Of a DNA stretch of 64,000 bases, positions 8,552-16,758 are shown piece by piece. Under the pieces are notes generated by a model. The model searched no databases, was not told where the DNA came from, and saw only the letters and a program-made list of their open reading frames with translations. Source of the stretch: Chitinophagales bacterium (lineage in GTDB: Bacteria > Bacteroidota > Bacteroidia > Chitinophagales > UBA2359); assembly GCA_041392475.1 (NCBI GenBank), contig JAWKLZ010000001.1:868001-932000 (forward strand), in the 5' to 3' direction. A program made the translations under genes and the position numbers. Every line of letters starts with the position of its first letter. Position 1 is the stretch's first letter.

Positions 8552-9697
8552 CTATAAAATCCCCTTCGTACTCGGCAATTCGTCCGTTCCATCTTTCTGA
8601 ACCGCCATTTTTATCGCCTTTGCAAAAGCCTTGAATGTCGCTTCAATTTTGTGGTGTTCATTTTTACCTTCTACTTTGATATTCAAATTACATTGTGCAT
8701 TATCTGAAAAAGACTTAAAGAAATGCTCAAACATTTCGGTGGGCATCCCTCCTACTTTTTCTCGGTGAAAATCAGCTTTCCAGACGAGCCAAGGGCGACC
8801 ACTAAAATCAATCGCCACTTGCGCCAAAGCCTCATCCATTGGCAGCAAAAAATGACCATAGCGATTGATTCCCCGCTTGTCGCCCAATGCTTCCCGAAAA
8901 GCTTGTCCAATCGTAATCGCCACATCTTCAATCGTATGGTGTTCGTCAATGTGTAAATCTCCCGTTGCCTTCACCGTCAAATTGCAGCCGCTGTGTTTCG
9001 CCAATTGATCGAGCATGTGGTCAAAAAATCCAATTCCCGTATCATTGTCTGCCTTGCCTTCACCGTCAAATTCTAAGCTGATAGTAATATCAGTTTCATT
9101 GGTTTTTCGATGAATAGTAGCTTTTCTTTCTTGTGAATTTTGCGACTTCAAGAACGTATAAATATCCTTCCAATCTTTCACCGTTGCAGCGCAGGTTTCC
9201 ACTAAATCCTTTGATTGAAGGGTCAATTCTCCTTCAAAATCACTCATATCGCTTATCCAAATCCCCTTTGCACCGAGATTTTTCGCCAATTCTATGTCGC
9301 TCAATCGGTCGCCTATCACAAAAGAGTTCTTCAAATCGTATTGTTTACTGTTCATGTATTGCGTCAATAAACCCGTTTTAGGCTTTCGAGTAGGGGTATT
9401 GTCTTCTGGGAACGAACGGTCTATCAATACCTCTTTGAAGTAAATTCCTTCATTGGTCAATGCTTTCATCATTTTATTGTGAGCAGGCCAAAAGGTATCT
9501 TCCGAAAAACTTTCTGTTCCCAAACCATCCTGATTTGTGACCATCACCAATTCATAGTCCATTTCCTGCACTATCTTCGACAAATACCAAAACATCCTCG
9601 GCAAATATTCCAACTTTTCGAGTGAATCCACCTGAAAATCTACTGGCGGCTCAATTATCAATGTCCCATCTCTGTCTATAAAAAGTATTTTTTGCAT
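8552..9697 (-). CDS. hisB: Bifunctional histidinol-phosphatase / imidazoleglycerol-phosphate dehydratase
   Basis: This bifunctional enzyme joins steps six and eight of histidine synthesis. The N-terminal HAD phosphatase (FIDRDGTLI, nucleophile Asp) spans about residues 1-165. The C-terminal dehydratase spans about 190-381, with [12 protein letters not shown] and [10 protein letters not shown] as manganese ligands. The start at 9697 ([12 protein letters not shown]) fits the family better than the upstream ATG at 9718, which adds seven residues. The gene is separated from hisC by about 5.9 kb of foreign-looking DNA and is preceded by a hairpin (9754-9790) of the same kind as the his leader terminator. 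Confidence 0.95.
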   Translation of the reverse strand: MQKILFIDRDGTLIIEPPVDFQVDSLEKLEYLPRMFWYLSKIVQEMDYELVMVTNQDGLGTESFSEDTFWPAHNKMMKALTNEGIYFKEVLIDRSFPEDNTPTRKPKTGLLTQYMNSKQYDLKNSFVIGDRLSDIELAKNLGAKGIWISDMSDFEGELTLQSKDLVETCAATVKDWKDIYTFLKSQNSQERKATIHRKTNETDITISLEFDGEGKADNDTGIGFFDHMLDQLAKHSGCNLTVKATGDLHIDEHHTIEDVAITIGQAFREALGDKRGINRYGHFLLPMDEALAQVAIDFSGRPWLVWKADFHREKVGGMPTEMFEHFFKSFSDNAQCNLNIKVEGKNEHHKIEATFKAFAKAIKMAVQKDGTDELPSTKGIL

Positions 9698-9753
9698 ATT
9701 TTTTTCTTTTGTGGTCATAATTCTATCAAACGATGGTATGGATAGTTGGGTTC

Positions 9754-9790
9754 AAAAAAAAATGGCTTACCACAAATTTGGCAAGCCGTT
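9754..9790 (-). terminator. his-type hairpin 3, between the 217-residue gene and hisB
   Basis: On the minus strand a 9-bp stem (with one G-U pair) GGCTTGCCA/TGGTAAGCC is followed by nine T residues. It lies 13 bp after the stop of the unknown gene at 9804 and about 60 bp before hisB. Its flank ATCGAAAACGGCTT matches the two other his-region hairpins at 10494 and 18989. Confidence 0.8.
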
Positions 9791-9803
9791 TTCGATGGAT
9801 AAA

Positions 9804-10457
9804 CTACTGTATCTCCTGCAATATCTTCAATTCTTCTGCTTCTTGCATCTTATGAGTAGCAAACTCCAAAGGTTCAAGTTCGGAATCAAAATGTACATGG
9901 GTGAAATGACCATTGACCACATACACCCACTTTCCATTCGTAAAGCCAAACCCAATAGCATCCAATGTTCGGTTGCGGATATGCACTTCATCGGGTTTTA
10001 CTCCTCGCCGCATAAACCAAAAGTCAATGCGTTCTTTGTCGTCTATCACCTGATGAAAGTCTTTTCCGATGGCAACAATACGGTTTATCGTATGTTCCCA
10101 ATAAAAAGGGCCTACCCCTGCATTATAACTAATGTTTTTATTTCCTATTGATAGATTTTCTCCTTCAAAAAAATCGTAATCCAACATTCTTCCTGTCATC
10201 GTATCATCATGCCCTTTAAACATGAGGCGATAAGAAGTAGTTCTTTCTCTATTTTTAAGTTCCTCTTTTCTGTGATAAAAATGCAAATAAAAATCCCCTT
10301 GAAGATCTATGTATTTGAAATGTAAATCAACCCTTACTCTACATTTACCTTTAGTTGTATTAGCTCCAACGCCATTGAATGTTTTCCCAATCAGTCCACT
10401 GAAACTGTCAGGCAACAATTCTGAAACAAAGGTTTGTTTTTCGATTGTTTTTTCCAT
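9804..10457 (-). CDS. Hypothetical protein, 217 residues
   Basis: I do not recognise this protein. It has no signal peptide or membrane segment, ends in a Glu-rich helix (MQEAEELKILQEIQ) and is rich in aromatic residues in a probable beta-rich core (FYLHFYHRKEEL, DYDFFEGENLS, VGPFYWEHTINR). It lies inside the segment splitting hisC from hisB, after a decayed copy of the his leader and hairpin, and is followed by a third hairpin of that type. Because it sits behind a terminator it may be expressed conditionally. It could be an immunity-type protein like its neighbours, but nothing in the sequence proves this. Confidence 0.7.
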   Translation of the reverse strand: MEKTIEKQTFVSELLPDSFSGLIGKTFNGVGANTTKGKCRVRVDLHFKYIDLQGDFYLHFYHRKEELKNRERTTSYRLMFKGHDDTMTGRMLDYDFFEGENLSIGNKNISYNAGVGPFYWEHTINRIVAIGKDFHQVIDDKERIDFWFMRRGVKPDEVHIRNRTLDAIGFGFTNGKWVYVVNGHFTHVHFDSELEPLEFATHKMQEAEELKILQEIQ

Positions 10458-10493
10458 TTTTTAACAAAATTCGATTTCACCAAAATATATACG

Positions 10494-10528
10494 AAAAACG
10501 GCTTGCCGCAATTATGGCAAGCCGTTTT
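10494..10528 (-). terminator. his-type hairpin 2, upstream of the 217-residue gene
   Basis: On the minus strand a perfect 9-bp stem CGGCTTGCC/GGCAAGCCG with an 8-base loop is followed by five T residues. It is nearly identical to the his leader terminator at 18989-19024, including the flanking ATCGAAAA. Confidence 0.8.
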
Positions 10529-10558
10529 CGATTGATAACATTATCTTTTATTTCCAAA

Positions 10559-10612
10559 TATACGTCAATCTCTGTTTAATTTAAATGAATACAAAGCGCA
10601 ATGATAAATATT
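10559..10612 (-). pseudogene. Decayed copy of the his leader peptide
   Basis: On the minus strand this stretch aligns with the second half of the hisL leader. TATCATTGCGCTTTGTATTC corresponds to CATCATTGCACTTTGCATTC, and the same TGA stop and following CGTAT are kept. In the hisL frame two of the three aligned His codons are now TAT (Tyr), and a TGA before any ATG leaves no start. It sits the same distance from hairpin 2 as hisL does from its terminator, so the whole leader cassette was duplicated and then decayed. Confidence 0.65.
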
Positions 10613-10631
10613 TGTCGAATATCAAGATTTT

Positions 10632-11363
10632 TTACTCAATCGTATCTAAAAGCTTGTAAATAGGCTCATAAATCAACCGATTTCGAGGTAAATCAAGCCT
10701 TTCATCTATCCATTCTATTCCATTCAAAGCAAGGCCTTTGTATTCCCAATCCTTCCAATCTATTTCCCTAATTTTATACGTTCTTCTATATAAAAAATCT
10801 CGTACAATATCGAAATGTCCTGCGTCAATAAGGAAACACCCTCTATCATCTGTTCTGACCATTATACATATCCAATCATCTACTGACAAAAACACCAATA
10901 TCTCATCGGACTCTAAATAATCTCTTGGTCTCTCTATCAAAGTATTACTAGAAGCATCAAAAGAGTTTCCTGAAAAATCAAGTATGTTTTCTGGTTGATG
11001 CCAACGTTTTTTTCCATATACCAAGACTTTGCCTACTTTAAATTTGCTTCCTGTAACAAAAAATTGGGCAAGTTCTTTGGTATCTTCATATCCAAAATCT
11101 TGCTTTTTCACTTGCAATGGATGATACATTTCAAAAGACGAAGTCTCCCCTATATCTTTGTTCTCAAGAATAAATTTTACTCCATCTCTACTATGTGTAC
11201 GAACAAATAAACAACTGCTAGAAACTGTTACAGACAAAAATTTATTTGAAGAAGCATTTATATCTGATACTCTGCCATTCAGAATAATATCTTCTCCAAT
11301 CAGTTCCTTCAATAATTGTTTCCCTTCTGTGCTAATTTTCTTTTTGATATTGTGTCTATCCAC
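10632..11363 (-). CDS. Hypothetical protein, 243 residues, possible immunity protein
   Basis: This cytoplasmic protein has no signal or membrane segment. It starts 8 bp after the stop of the 283-residue gene, so the two are co-transcribed. The central part (SKFKVGKVLVYGKKRW, then PRDYLESDEILVFLSVDDW) resembles the equivalent part of the neighbour (HHFVVKQIKIYGENRI, then VYDYLLTTNIIII), which suggests distant paralogy. Their position directly downstream of a large toxin-like lipoprotein suggests immunity genes, as in polymorphic toxin loci. No immunity family is recognised by name, and there is no direct evidence for the function. Confidence 0.65.
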   Translation of the reverse strand: MDRHNIKKKISTEGKQLLKELIGEDIILNGRVSDINASSNKFLSVTVSSSCLFVRTHSRDGVKFILENKDIGETSSFEMYHPLQVKKQDFGYEDTKELAQFFVTGSKFKVGKVLVYGKKRWHQPENILDFSGNSFDASSNTLIERPRDYLESDEILVFLSVDDWICIMVRTDDRGCFLIDAGHFDIVRDFLYRRTYKIREIDWKDWEYKGLALNGIEWIDERLDLPRNRLIYEPIYKLLDTIE

Positions 11364-11371
11364 TACCGTAT

Positions 11372-12223
11372 TTATTTCTCAAAAAACATTCGATAATTGG
11401 AATACTTCATAGAATCAAAACGCTCAACTCCCTGTTCTGAAAATTGATACAGTAATCTTGTTCTTGGCACGGTTGTTTTATTCGCCAATTCTCGTTTTTT
11501 TCTATCCTCTTCCCATTGTTCTTCACTCCAACCCATTTCCTCCCAAATTTCTTCTGCACTCTTTTCTTCCTCTCCAAAACCCAGTATTAATTCATCTTTT
11601 CGGTAAAAGTTGTTCGTATAATTAGGATTATTTTCATAGTCTTTCGTGATTCCAAATGAAACATCACCTCTACTTCCTCCTATCAGTAGTTGGTCTCCTA
11701 ATTCGTTTTCAATTATTATAATATTTGTAGTCAGCAAATAATCATACACTTTTTGTGGTTTCTCTTCACTTGGAAAATCCTTAAAATAATTATCTATATT
11801 CCTCTTTTGCCACTTGCAGATACGATTCTCACCATATATTTTTATTTGTTTTACAACAAAATGATGTTGATAAAACCTATTTGGTAAAACAATAACATTG
11901 TTTCCTTCAAATAAACAACTATCAAAATAGTCTTTATATTCCATTTTCATTTCAAAATTCCTCAATCCAATATTCGTATAACATAATTCATCCATCAATA
12001 TTTCATTCATTTTGTAGTAACACCAAAATATACAAACGAATATTTCATCTCCTTTCTTGAAATAAAGCATTAATTTATTACAGTAAAAATAATGCGTGTC
12101 CCTCATGCTATCTTTATGTAAACTCATCTTATTATTTTTTATACCAATAAGCTTACCCTGAATAATTTTTTCAAGTCCCTTTACTTGGAATGAGTTTAAT
12201 GGATGCCTATTTTCTAAAATCAT
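11372..12223 (-). CDS. Hypothetical protein, 283 residues, possible immunity protein
   Basis: This soluble protein is not recognised. It has an aromatic-rich beta core, a GGSRGDVSFGI turn and an acidic C-terminal helix (EEIWEEMGWSEEQWEEDRKK). It is the first gene after the toxin-like lipoprotein, 68 bp away across a 10-bp hairpin, and overlaps in arrangement with the 243-residue gene that follows it by 8 bp. Unknown small proteins with acidic stretches next to large secreted toxins are commonly immunity proteins; that role is inferred from context only. Base composition is lower in GC than the flanking his genes, consistent with acquisition. Confidence 0.65.
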   Translation of the reverse strand: MILENRHPLNSFQVKGLEKIIQGKLIGIKNNKMSLHKDSMRDTHYFYCNKLMLYFKKGDEIFVCIFWCYYKMNEILMDELCYTNIGLRNFEMKMEYKDYFDSCLFEGNNVIVLPNRFYQHHFVVKQIKIYGENRICKWQKRNIDNYFKDFPSEEKPQKVYDYLLTTNIIIIENELGDQLLIGGSRGDVSFGITKDYENNPNYTNNFYRKDELILGFGEEEKSAEEIWEEMGWSEEQWEEDRKKRELANKTTVPRTRLLYQFSEQGVERFDSMKYSNYRMFFEK

Positions 12224-12238
12224 ATCTTTCTAATTAAA

Positions 12239-12272
12239 ATAGCTGCATATCAATGAATTGAGATGCAGCTAT
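12239..12272 (-). terminator. Hairpin between toxin-like gene and its neighbour
   Basis: A perfect 10-bp inverted repeat ATAGCTGCAT/ATGCAGCTAT with a 14-base loop lies just after the stop of the toxin-like gene, followed on the minus strand by an AT-rich run. It may attenuate read-through from toxin to the following genes. Confidence 0.6.
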
Positions 12273-12291
12273 AAAGTTAATGAAAAATTAT

Positions 12292-14070
12292 TTAACCTGG
12301 CATTTGCCTGAATTTGTACAGTGCAGTTACATTTTCTCCCATTGCACCGTCTATAGGAGGACCTGAACATCCAGGAATATTACACTTATATATTGCGATA
12401 GTGGGTCCATTCGTTGACCCTGAAACGGGATACCAATTGATAAAAATATCTCCAATTTGAATATAAAATCCCGCTTGACCATCAGATACTGCTGCACCTA
12501 CACCAAAATCTTCAGCCAAATCATCAAACACCTCCTTAAGGTTTATCCCAGTTAGGTTTATACCTTTATTACCTGTCCAATCCATATTCTCCAAAAAACT
12601 GAAATTTTTGTTTAAAGCATTGAATATTTTACTAACTATATCTCCTCCGACCTCTTTTATCATCTCATTAAACTTACCCCAAATAAAGCGAACTTTTTGA
12701 AATAATCTCCCTGATGTAAATAAAGCTCGTAAGCCTTTTAAATGAGGGCTGTTTTGAAAAGCTGAATTAGTGATTGTCTTAATAAACTCTTGATAATCCC
12801 TATTATTTATAGCTCTCATTCCTTCAATAACATCTTCTGCAATAGTTATTTTAGCATTTTTCTTAGCAAATTCAATAATTGCTTCTATTACTAACTCCTT
12901 CATTATTTCCCACATCCAAGGCGACATAGAAGCGAATTCAGCTACAAATTCTGCATATCCGGGGTCTGTAGCTAATAAATACTCATGAAATGCTTGCTCA
13001 GGATCAGGAATAAAAGCGGGATTTGTAGAATCGAGGTACTCTATAAAATCCAATATCATTTCCTGCTCATCGCCTGTAAGTTCAAGGTTAAATACTCCCA
13101 ATTGAGCCAATGCTTTATTAATTACCCTATCTTCAAAACCATTCAAAGCATCATTGAAATTAGGGTCAAATTCTGATTCATCTTCAAAATCGGGGTCAGA
13201 TCCGTTACCGTCGTCATGAGGGTTAAAACTTCCTCCACCTCCGCTGCCACTATTCCCTCCACTGCCTGTATCTGAATTTCCTGTTGTTCCGCCTGGGCCC
13301 CCGACATCAGGAGTTATATGTAAGATGGTAATTATAGTCCCACTACCACTACTACCATTAAACATATTTTCACAGCTACATGTAATAGAGAAGTAAACAA
13401 ACATAGTGTATTGTGGGCTACCTCCTGAATTAGAATTACTCAAGTTAAAATCTTGAATTTGAATTCCACTAATAGAGCTACTCTCCGCTTTTAGTGGGTC
13501 AAATATTCTTTCATCATACGTGTAATACAAACCTTTTTTTGCTTCCAAAGTATTCACCAATTCCGTATCCAAATTCAATTGACTAATTGTAGTCGAATCG
13601 GTTATAAAATCAGCATAATCTCTACTCAAAACATTGAAATAATAATTACTGTCTATCTTCAATGTCATCAAAATAGAATTGGTTTCACCTCCATCTAAAA
13701 ACGCAAAAGGAGTAAGCCCAATAGACACATTTGGAGCATTTACAAAATCCTTATGCAAGGTACTTTTGCTCCAAATTGGATATCCAATCAATTCTGTAGT
13801 TCGAGTCACAAACTCATGTGCATTATTCTCTTTAGAGAGTTCATGTATAATCTCTTGAAGTAGAGAATCACTGACTGTTTGATTATCATTTGCAGCAGAA
13901 GGATTGACGTTGGGGTTGTTATTCACTGCAAAATAGGGGTCGAAAAAATCTAAGGCATTTTCAGCAGCCGTTTTTGAAAAACTTAGAATAGGACGTTCAG
14001 TAGAAGGCGTATCATCAGCAATTTCATCTTTCTGACAGGCATTCGTTACAAATAAAAGACTTGCAAACAA
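12292..14070 (-). CDS. Toxin-like secreted lipoprotein, natural ATG out of frame
   Basis: The open frame codes about 592 residues. It opens with a hydrophobic stretch and lipobox LLFVTNAC, then has a beta-rich N-terminal region, a Gly/Ser/Asp-rich linker near residues 250-300, a helical region, and a C-terminal domain (about 480-592) with GVGAAVSDGQAGFYIQIGDI and the cysteine pair KCNIPGCSG. This layout of lipoprotein export, flexible linker and compact tail is that of Bacteroidota polymorphic toxins, though the tail is not recognised. In this frame the only starts are TTG or CTG around 14070. An ATG at 14137 would give a proper basic signal peptide (MKKLRKFIK) but is out of frame owing to three 7-bp repeats at 14092-14112. 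Two copies, or five, would restore it. The gene may be switched off or phase variable. Confidence 0.75.
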   Translation of the reverse strand: MFASLLFVTNACQKDEIADDTPSTERPILSFSKTAAENALDFFDPYFAVNNNPNVNPSAANDNQTVSDSLLQEIIHELSKENNAHEFVTRTTELIGYPIWSKSTLHKDFVNAPNVSIGLTPFAFLDGGETNSILMTLKIDSNYYFNVLSRDYADFITDSTTISQLNLDTELVNTLEAKKGLYYTYDERIFDPLKAESSSISGIQIQDFNLSNSNSGGSPQYTMFVYFSITCSCENMFNGSSGSGTIITILHITPDVGGPGGTTGNSDTGSGGNSGSGGGGSFNPHDDGNGSDPDFEDESEFDPNFNDALNGFEDRVINKALAQLGVFNLELTGDEQEMILDFIEYLDSTNPAFIPDPEQAFHEYLLATDPGYAEFVAEFASMSPWMWEIMKELVIEAIIEFAKKNAKITIAEDVIEGMRAINNRDYQEFIKTITNSAFQNSPHLKGLRALFTSGRLFQKVRFIWGKFNEMIKEVGGDIVSKIFNALNKNFSFLENMDWTGNKGINLTGINLKEVFDDLAEDFGVGAAVSDGQAGFYIQIGDIFINWYPVSGSTNGPTIAIYKCNIPGCSGPPIDGAMGENVTALYKFRQMPG

Positions 14071-14091
14071 CAGCCATAACTTAGGAATGCT

Positions 14092-14112
14092 GTTTGTTGT
14101 TTGTTGTTTGTT
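14092..14112 (-). repeat. Heptanucleotide repeat in the toxin-like gene's signal-peptide region
   Basis: Three perfect copies of GTTTGTT (AACAAAC on the coding strand) lie between the natural ATG (14137) and the lipobox of the toxin-like gene. The distance from ATG to the in-frame ATT after the repeat is 49 bases. Removing one unit gives 42 and adding two gives 63, both multiples of three. The array therefore decides whether ATG and signal peptide are in frame. Confidence 0.8.
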
Positions 14113-14142
14113 TAATAAATTTTCTCAGTTTTTTCATTTTAA

Positions 14143-14150
14143 TAATTTTG
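14143..14150. repeat. Left target-site duplication of the ISKra4-type element
   Basis: TAATTTTG directly abuts the left terminal repeat and recurs at 15480-15487 directly after the right terminal repeat. An exact 8-bp duplication marks a recent simple insertion. The site is only 6 bp upstream of the ATG at 14137, so the IS sits in the 5' region of the toxin-like gene. Confidence 0.9.
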
Positions 14151-15479
14151 GGGTGCATCCCAAATTGTCGCCTTATGCTTGTTTTTTATATAATTCAAGT
14201 TCCTTTGCTTGTATCAATTTTATAAGTTCATGCCATTGTTGATTCATATTCATAAGTCTCAAATCAATAATTTTCTGTGCACCATCTAAAGTCCATCTTT
14301 GTCCCGATTGTTTCAATCTTTTTTGAATAACTGTTCGGTGAGCAGATTCGATTGCTCCCGAACCTATAAATAAACCTGTGTCTCTAAAAGTTTTATACAT
14401 CATGCGAAACTCATTGTTTCTCAAATAGTTTAGCAGGCTATTTCGTTCTTTTTCAGATTTTTGTGCACGTTTTTCTAACTCTTCAATCCCTTTTATAACG
14501 ACACTAATTTCATCATTGAGTAAAGCATTTTTTTGTTTGTTCAACCAATTTTTTTGCTCTTCTATTGTTTTGTAATACAGTTTAGCAAATTTACTTAAAT
14601 GCTCTGCTGCATGATAAAAATCAAGGATTTGTGTAGCTTTAGGATAAGACTCTTCTACCCAATTCCAAATCCAAGGTGCTCCATCTGCAACAAAAACAAG
14701 TCGTTCATTTATCGGCGATAATATATCTACTAATGGCTCAAATTTACACAGGAAATCTTTATGACTACCCAAATGTGCAGCATAGATAGATTGCTTTAGC
14801 CAACAATGATTCTTATCTAATTCATAGTGGTCAAGGTCTGTAAATATACGCCCTAACTTTACTTCTTTCCAATCATTCCCTTTTTCTCCTTCACGAGTTT
14901 GAAGCATACCCCCATCTATCATAGAATAGACAAGCCCCTCTTGTTCAACACTCTCTTTTAGAGACTCACTTAGTTTTCTTTGAGCAACTGGTAAAACAGG
15001 TTTCACACTTTGAAGTTCTGATGCGTAATACTTCGTAACTCGCTCTGTTTGACTACGATTCGTTTCTATACGTAGATATTTTTCTAAGTCACACACCGCT
15101 GCGCTATAGTTATCCGATTGACCAGCATAAGCTTGTAACTCTTGAAGATAAGGGCTTACTTGAAAGCCATTGATACCATTACTCCACATATGCGTTTTGG
15201 CGATAGCGATAGAGCCAAATCGACTTGCTATTGTTTTTTTTTACGACGGTCTTCTCCTGGTTTACTTATACTACTTTCTAATAAATCTTGTCCAAATTTC
15301 AGTATCACTCCCTCAAACCCCTTTTCATAGTCATAAAAACTTTCTTCTTTTTTCAAAGATTCAAATGATGCCCAATAAGATAAAGCCAATTCTAAATATT
15401 CTTCCTTTGTCATATTTTTATTGATTTAGTGCCTCAAAAATAGCTTTTTTTAGCTTCTGCGACAATTTGGGATGCACCC
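14151..15479 (-). mobile_element. Complete ISKra4-family insertion sequence, 1329 bp
   Basis: The element is bounded by perfect 21-bp terminal inverted repeats (14151-14171 and 15459-15479) that begin GGGTGCATCCC, and by an 8-bp target duplication TAATTTTG on both sides. It encodes a two-frame DDE transposase on the minus strand. Size, terminal repeat, 8-bp duplication and -1 frameshift arrangement fit the smaller (ISMich2-like) ISKra4 members; the subgroup is inferred from memory of the family. Everything needed for transposition appears intact. Confidence 0.92.
14173..15413 (-). CDS. ISKra4-family transposase made by -1 frameshifting
   Basis: The first frame (15413 to 15228, 61 codons) ends just after a run of nine A residues on the coding strand (plus 15234-15242). 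The second frame is open across the run in the -1 phase and continues as KKTIASRFGSIAIAKTHMWS to a stop at 14173, giving about 413 residues in all. DDE residues are visible: Asp in YSMIDGGM, Asp in VADGAPWIW, and Glu in IGSGAIESAHR, followed by the family motif SGQRWTLDGAQ. Slippage on A-runs to join two frames is a known IS strategy and limits transposase yield. The internal ATG at 15189 would miss the N-terminal domain. Confidence 0.88.
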
Positions 15480-15648
15480 TAATTTTGTGAAATGAATAAT
15501 GGGTTTAAAACAATATTTTCATCAATCGATTGTGAACCACAAATCTATTTACTATTTTAATAATAAAAAAAAAATTATTTGTATAAAAAATGAAACTTTA
15601 TTTTGTGTAACAGATGTTTATTCTATTCTCAAAAAAAAAAATTATTTG
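15480..15648. other. AT-rich spacer with repeated A-tracts after hisC
   Basis: No gene is seen here. The right target duplication of the IS (TAATTTTG, 15480-15487) is followed by AT-rich DNA in which an A-run followed by TTATTTGT occurs twice (about 15568 and 15637). On the minus strand these provide T-runs just after hisC but no clear stem, so termination of the hisGDC transcript is uncertain. Confidence 0.5.
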
Positions 15649-16695
15649 TCATAATTCCTTACCCACATATCCCGCCAAAGCCGCCAAAACCTCCAAATTC
15701 TCCGTCTCCGTCCCAACCGTTATTCGCAAACACCCTTCACACAAAACCACTTTCGAGCGATTACGAACGATAATTCCCTTTGAAGTCAAATAATCGTACA
15801 ATTCCTGAGCCGCTTTCACCTTCACCAACAAAAAATTGGCATCAGAAGCATGGACTTTTTCCACAAAAGAAAACTGCTGCAATGCCCTCGTCAGTACATT
15901 TCGCTCGTGCAAAATAGCATTGCGCTCCTTTCTATACCGATCCACATTCTGCATGGCCCTCAGTGCCGCATTTTGAGTCAATCGGTTCACATTATAAGGC
16001 GGTTTCACTTTGTTCAAAACGTCAATAATCTCCTCAGACGCAAAAGCCATTCCCAAGCGAATACCTGCCAAACCCCATGCCTTAGAAAAAGTCTGCATCA
16101 CCACCAAATTCACGTATTTCTTCAACAAATACACACAACTTGCTTCTGATGCAAAATCTATGTAGGCCTCGTCCACCACTACAATCCCTTCAAAACCCTC
16201 CAACAACGCTTCAATTGCTTCCAAAGTAAAACAATTTCCAGTGGGATTGTTGGGGCTGCAAACAAATAACAACTTGGTATTGTCTTTCACTGCCTCCAAA
16301 ATTGCTTTTACATCCAATTGGTAATCAGCAGTCAACAAAACCCTTTGTACTTCCACATCCGAAATTGCCGCCGAAACTTCATACATTCCATAAGTCGGTG
16401 GCAAAACCATGATGGCATCCTTTCTCGGCTCACAAAAAATGCGAATCAACAGGTCAATCACCTCATCACTACCGTTTCCCAAAAATATACTTTGAATTAC
16501 AATGTTCTTTAACTTGGAAATTTCTGATTTCACTTTCCATTGAAGTGGGTCGGGATACCGATTCAAACCTGTATCGAATGGATTTTCATTGGCATCCAAA
16601 AAAACATTTGCTTTTCCTTTGAACTCACTTCGAGCAGAAGAATAAGCAGTCATTTTTTGGATATTGGGGCGAATAAGATGCTGTATTGTATTCAT
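15649..16695 (-). CDS. hisC: Histidinol-phosphate aminotransferase
   Basis: HisC (348 residues) transfers an amino group from glutamate to imidazole acetol phosphate, step seven of histidine synthesis, using PLP. The lysine that binds PLP lies in TFSKAWGLAGIRLG. SPNNPTG and VVDEAYIDF are the fold type I landmarks, and the C-terminal arginine motif CLRITVGTETEN is present. Length is typical. It follows hisD by 63 bp across an inverted repeat. Downstream comes the IS and the unknown gene cluster rather than hisB, so the operon is interrupted here. The 3' end of the gene is conspicuously G-rich and C-poor. Confidence 0.95.
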   Translation of the reverse strand: MNTIQHLIRPNIQKMTAYSSARSEFKGKANVFLDANENPFDTGLNRYPDPLQWKVKSEISKLKNIVIQSIFLGNGSDEVIDLLIRIFCEPRKDAIMVLPPTYGMYEVSAAISDVEVQRVLLTADYQLDVKAILEAVKDNTKLLFVCSPNNPTGNCFTLEAIEALLEGFEGIVVVDEAYIDFASEASCVYLLKKYVNLVVMQTFSKAWGLAGIRLGMAFASEEIIDVLNKVKPPYNVNRLTQNAALRAMQNVDRYRKERNAILHERNVLTRALQQFSFVEKVHASDANFLLVKVKAAQELYDYLTSKGIIVRNRSKVVLCEGCLRITVGTETENLEVLAALAGYVGKEL

Positions 16696-16722
16696 GTTAT
16701 TTTTTTTGTTGAAATTTTACAT

Positions 16723-16755
16723 AGAATACAAAAATTTTAAAAACTTTTGTATTCT
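16723..16755. repeat. Inverted repeat between hisD and hisC
   Basis: A perfect 11-bp inverted repeat AGAATACAAAA/TTTTGTATTCT with an 11-base AT loop fills the short gap between hisD and hisC. It has no T-run on the transcript side, so it is more likely an mRNA processing or stability hairpin than a terminator. Confidence 0.6.
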
Positions 16756-16758
16756 CAA

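Noticed and set aside
14077..14137. Short peptide from the ATG at 14137 (MKKLRKFIK...) as a separate leader gene
   Set aside because: It reads as a signal-peptide N-region for the toxin-like lipoprotein that is out of frame at the heptamer array; there is no sign of an independent small gene.
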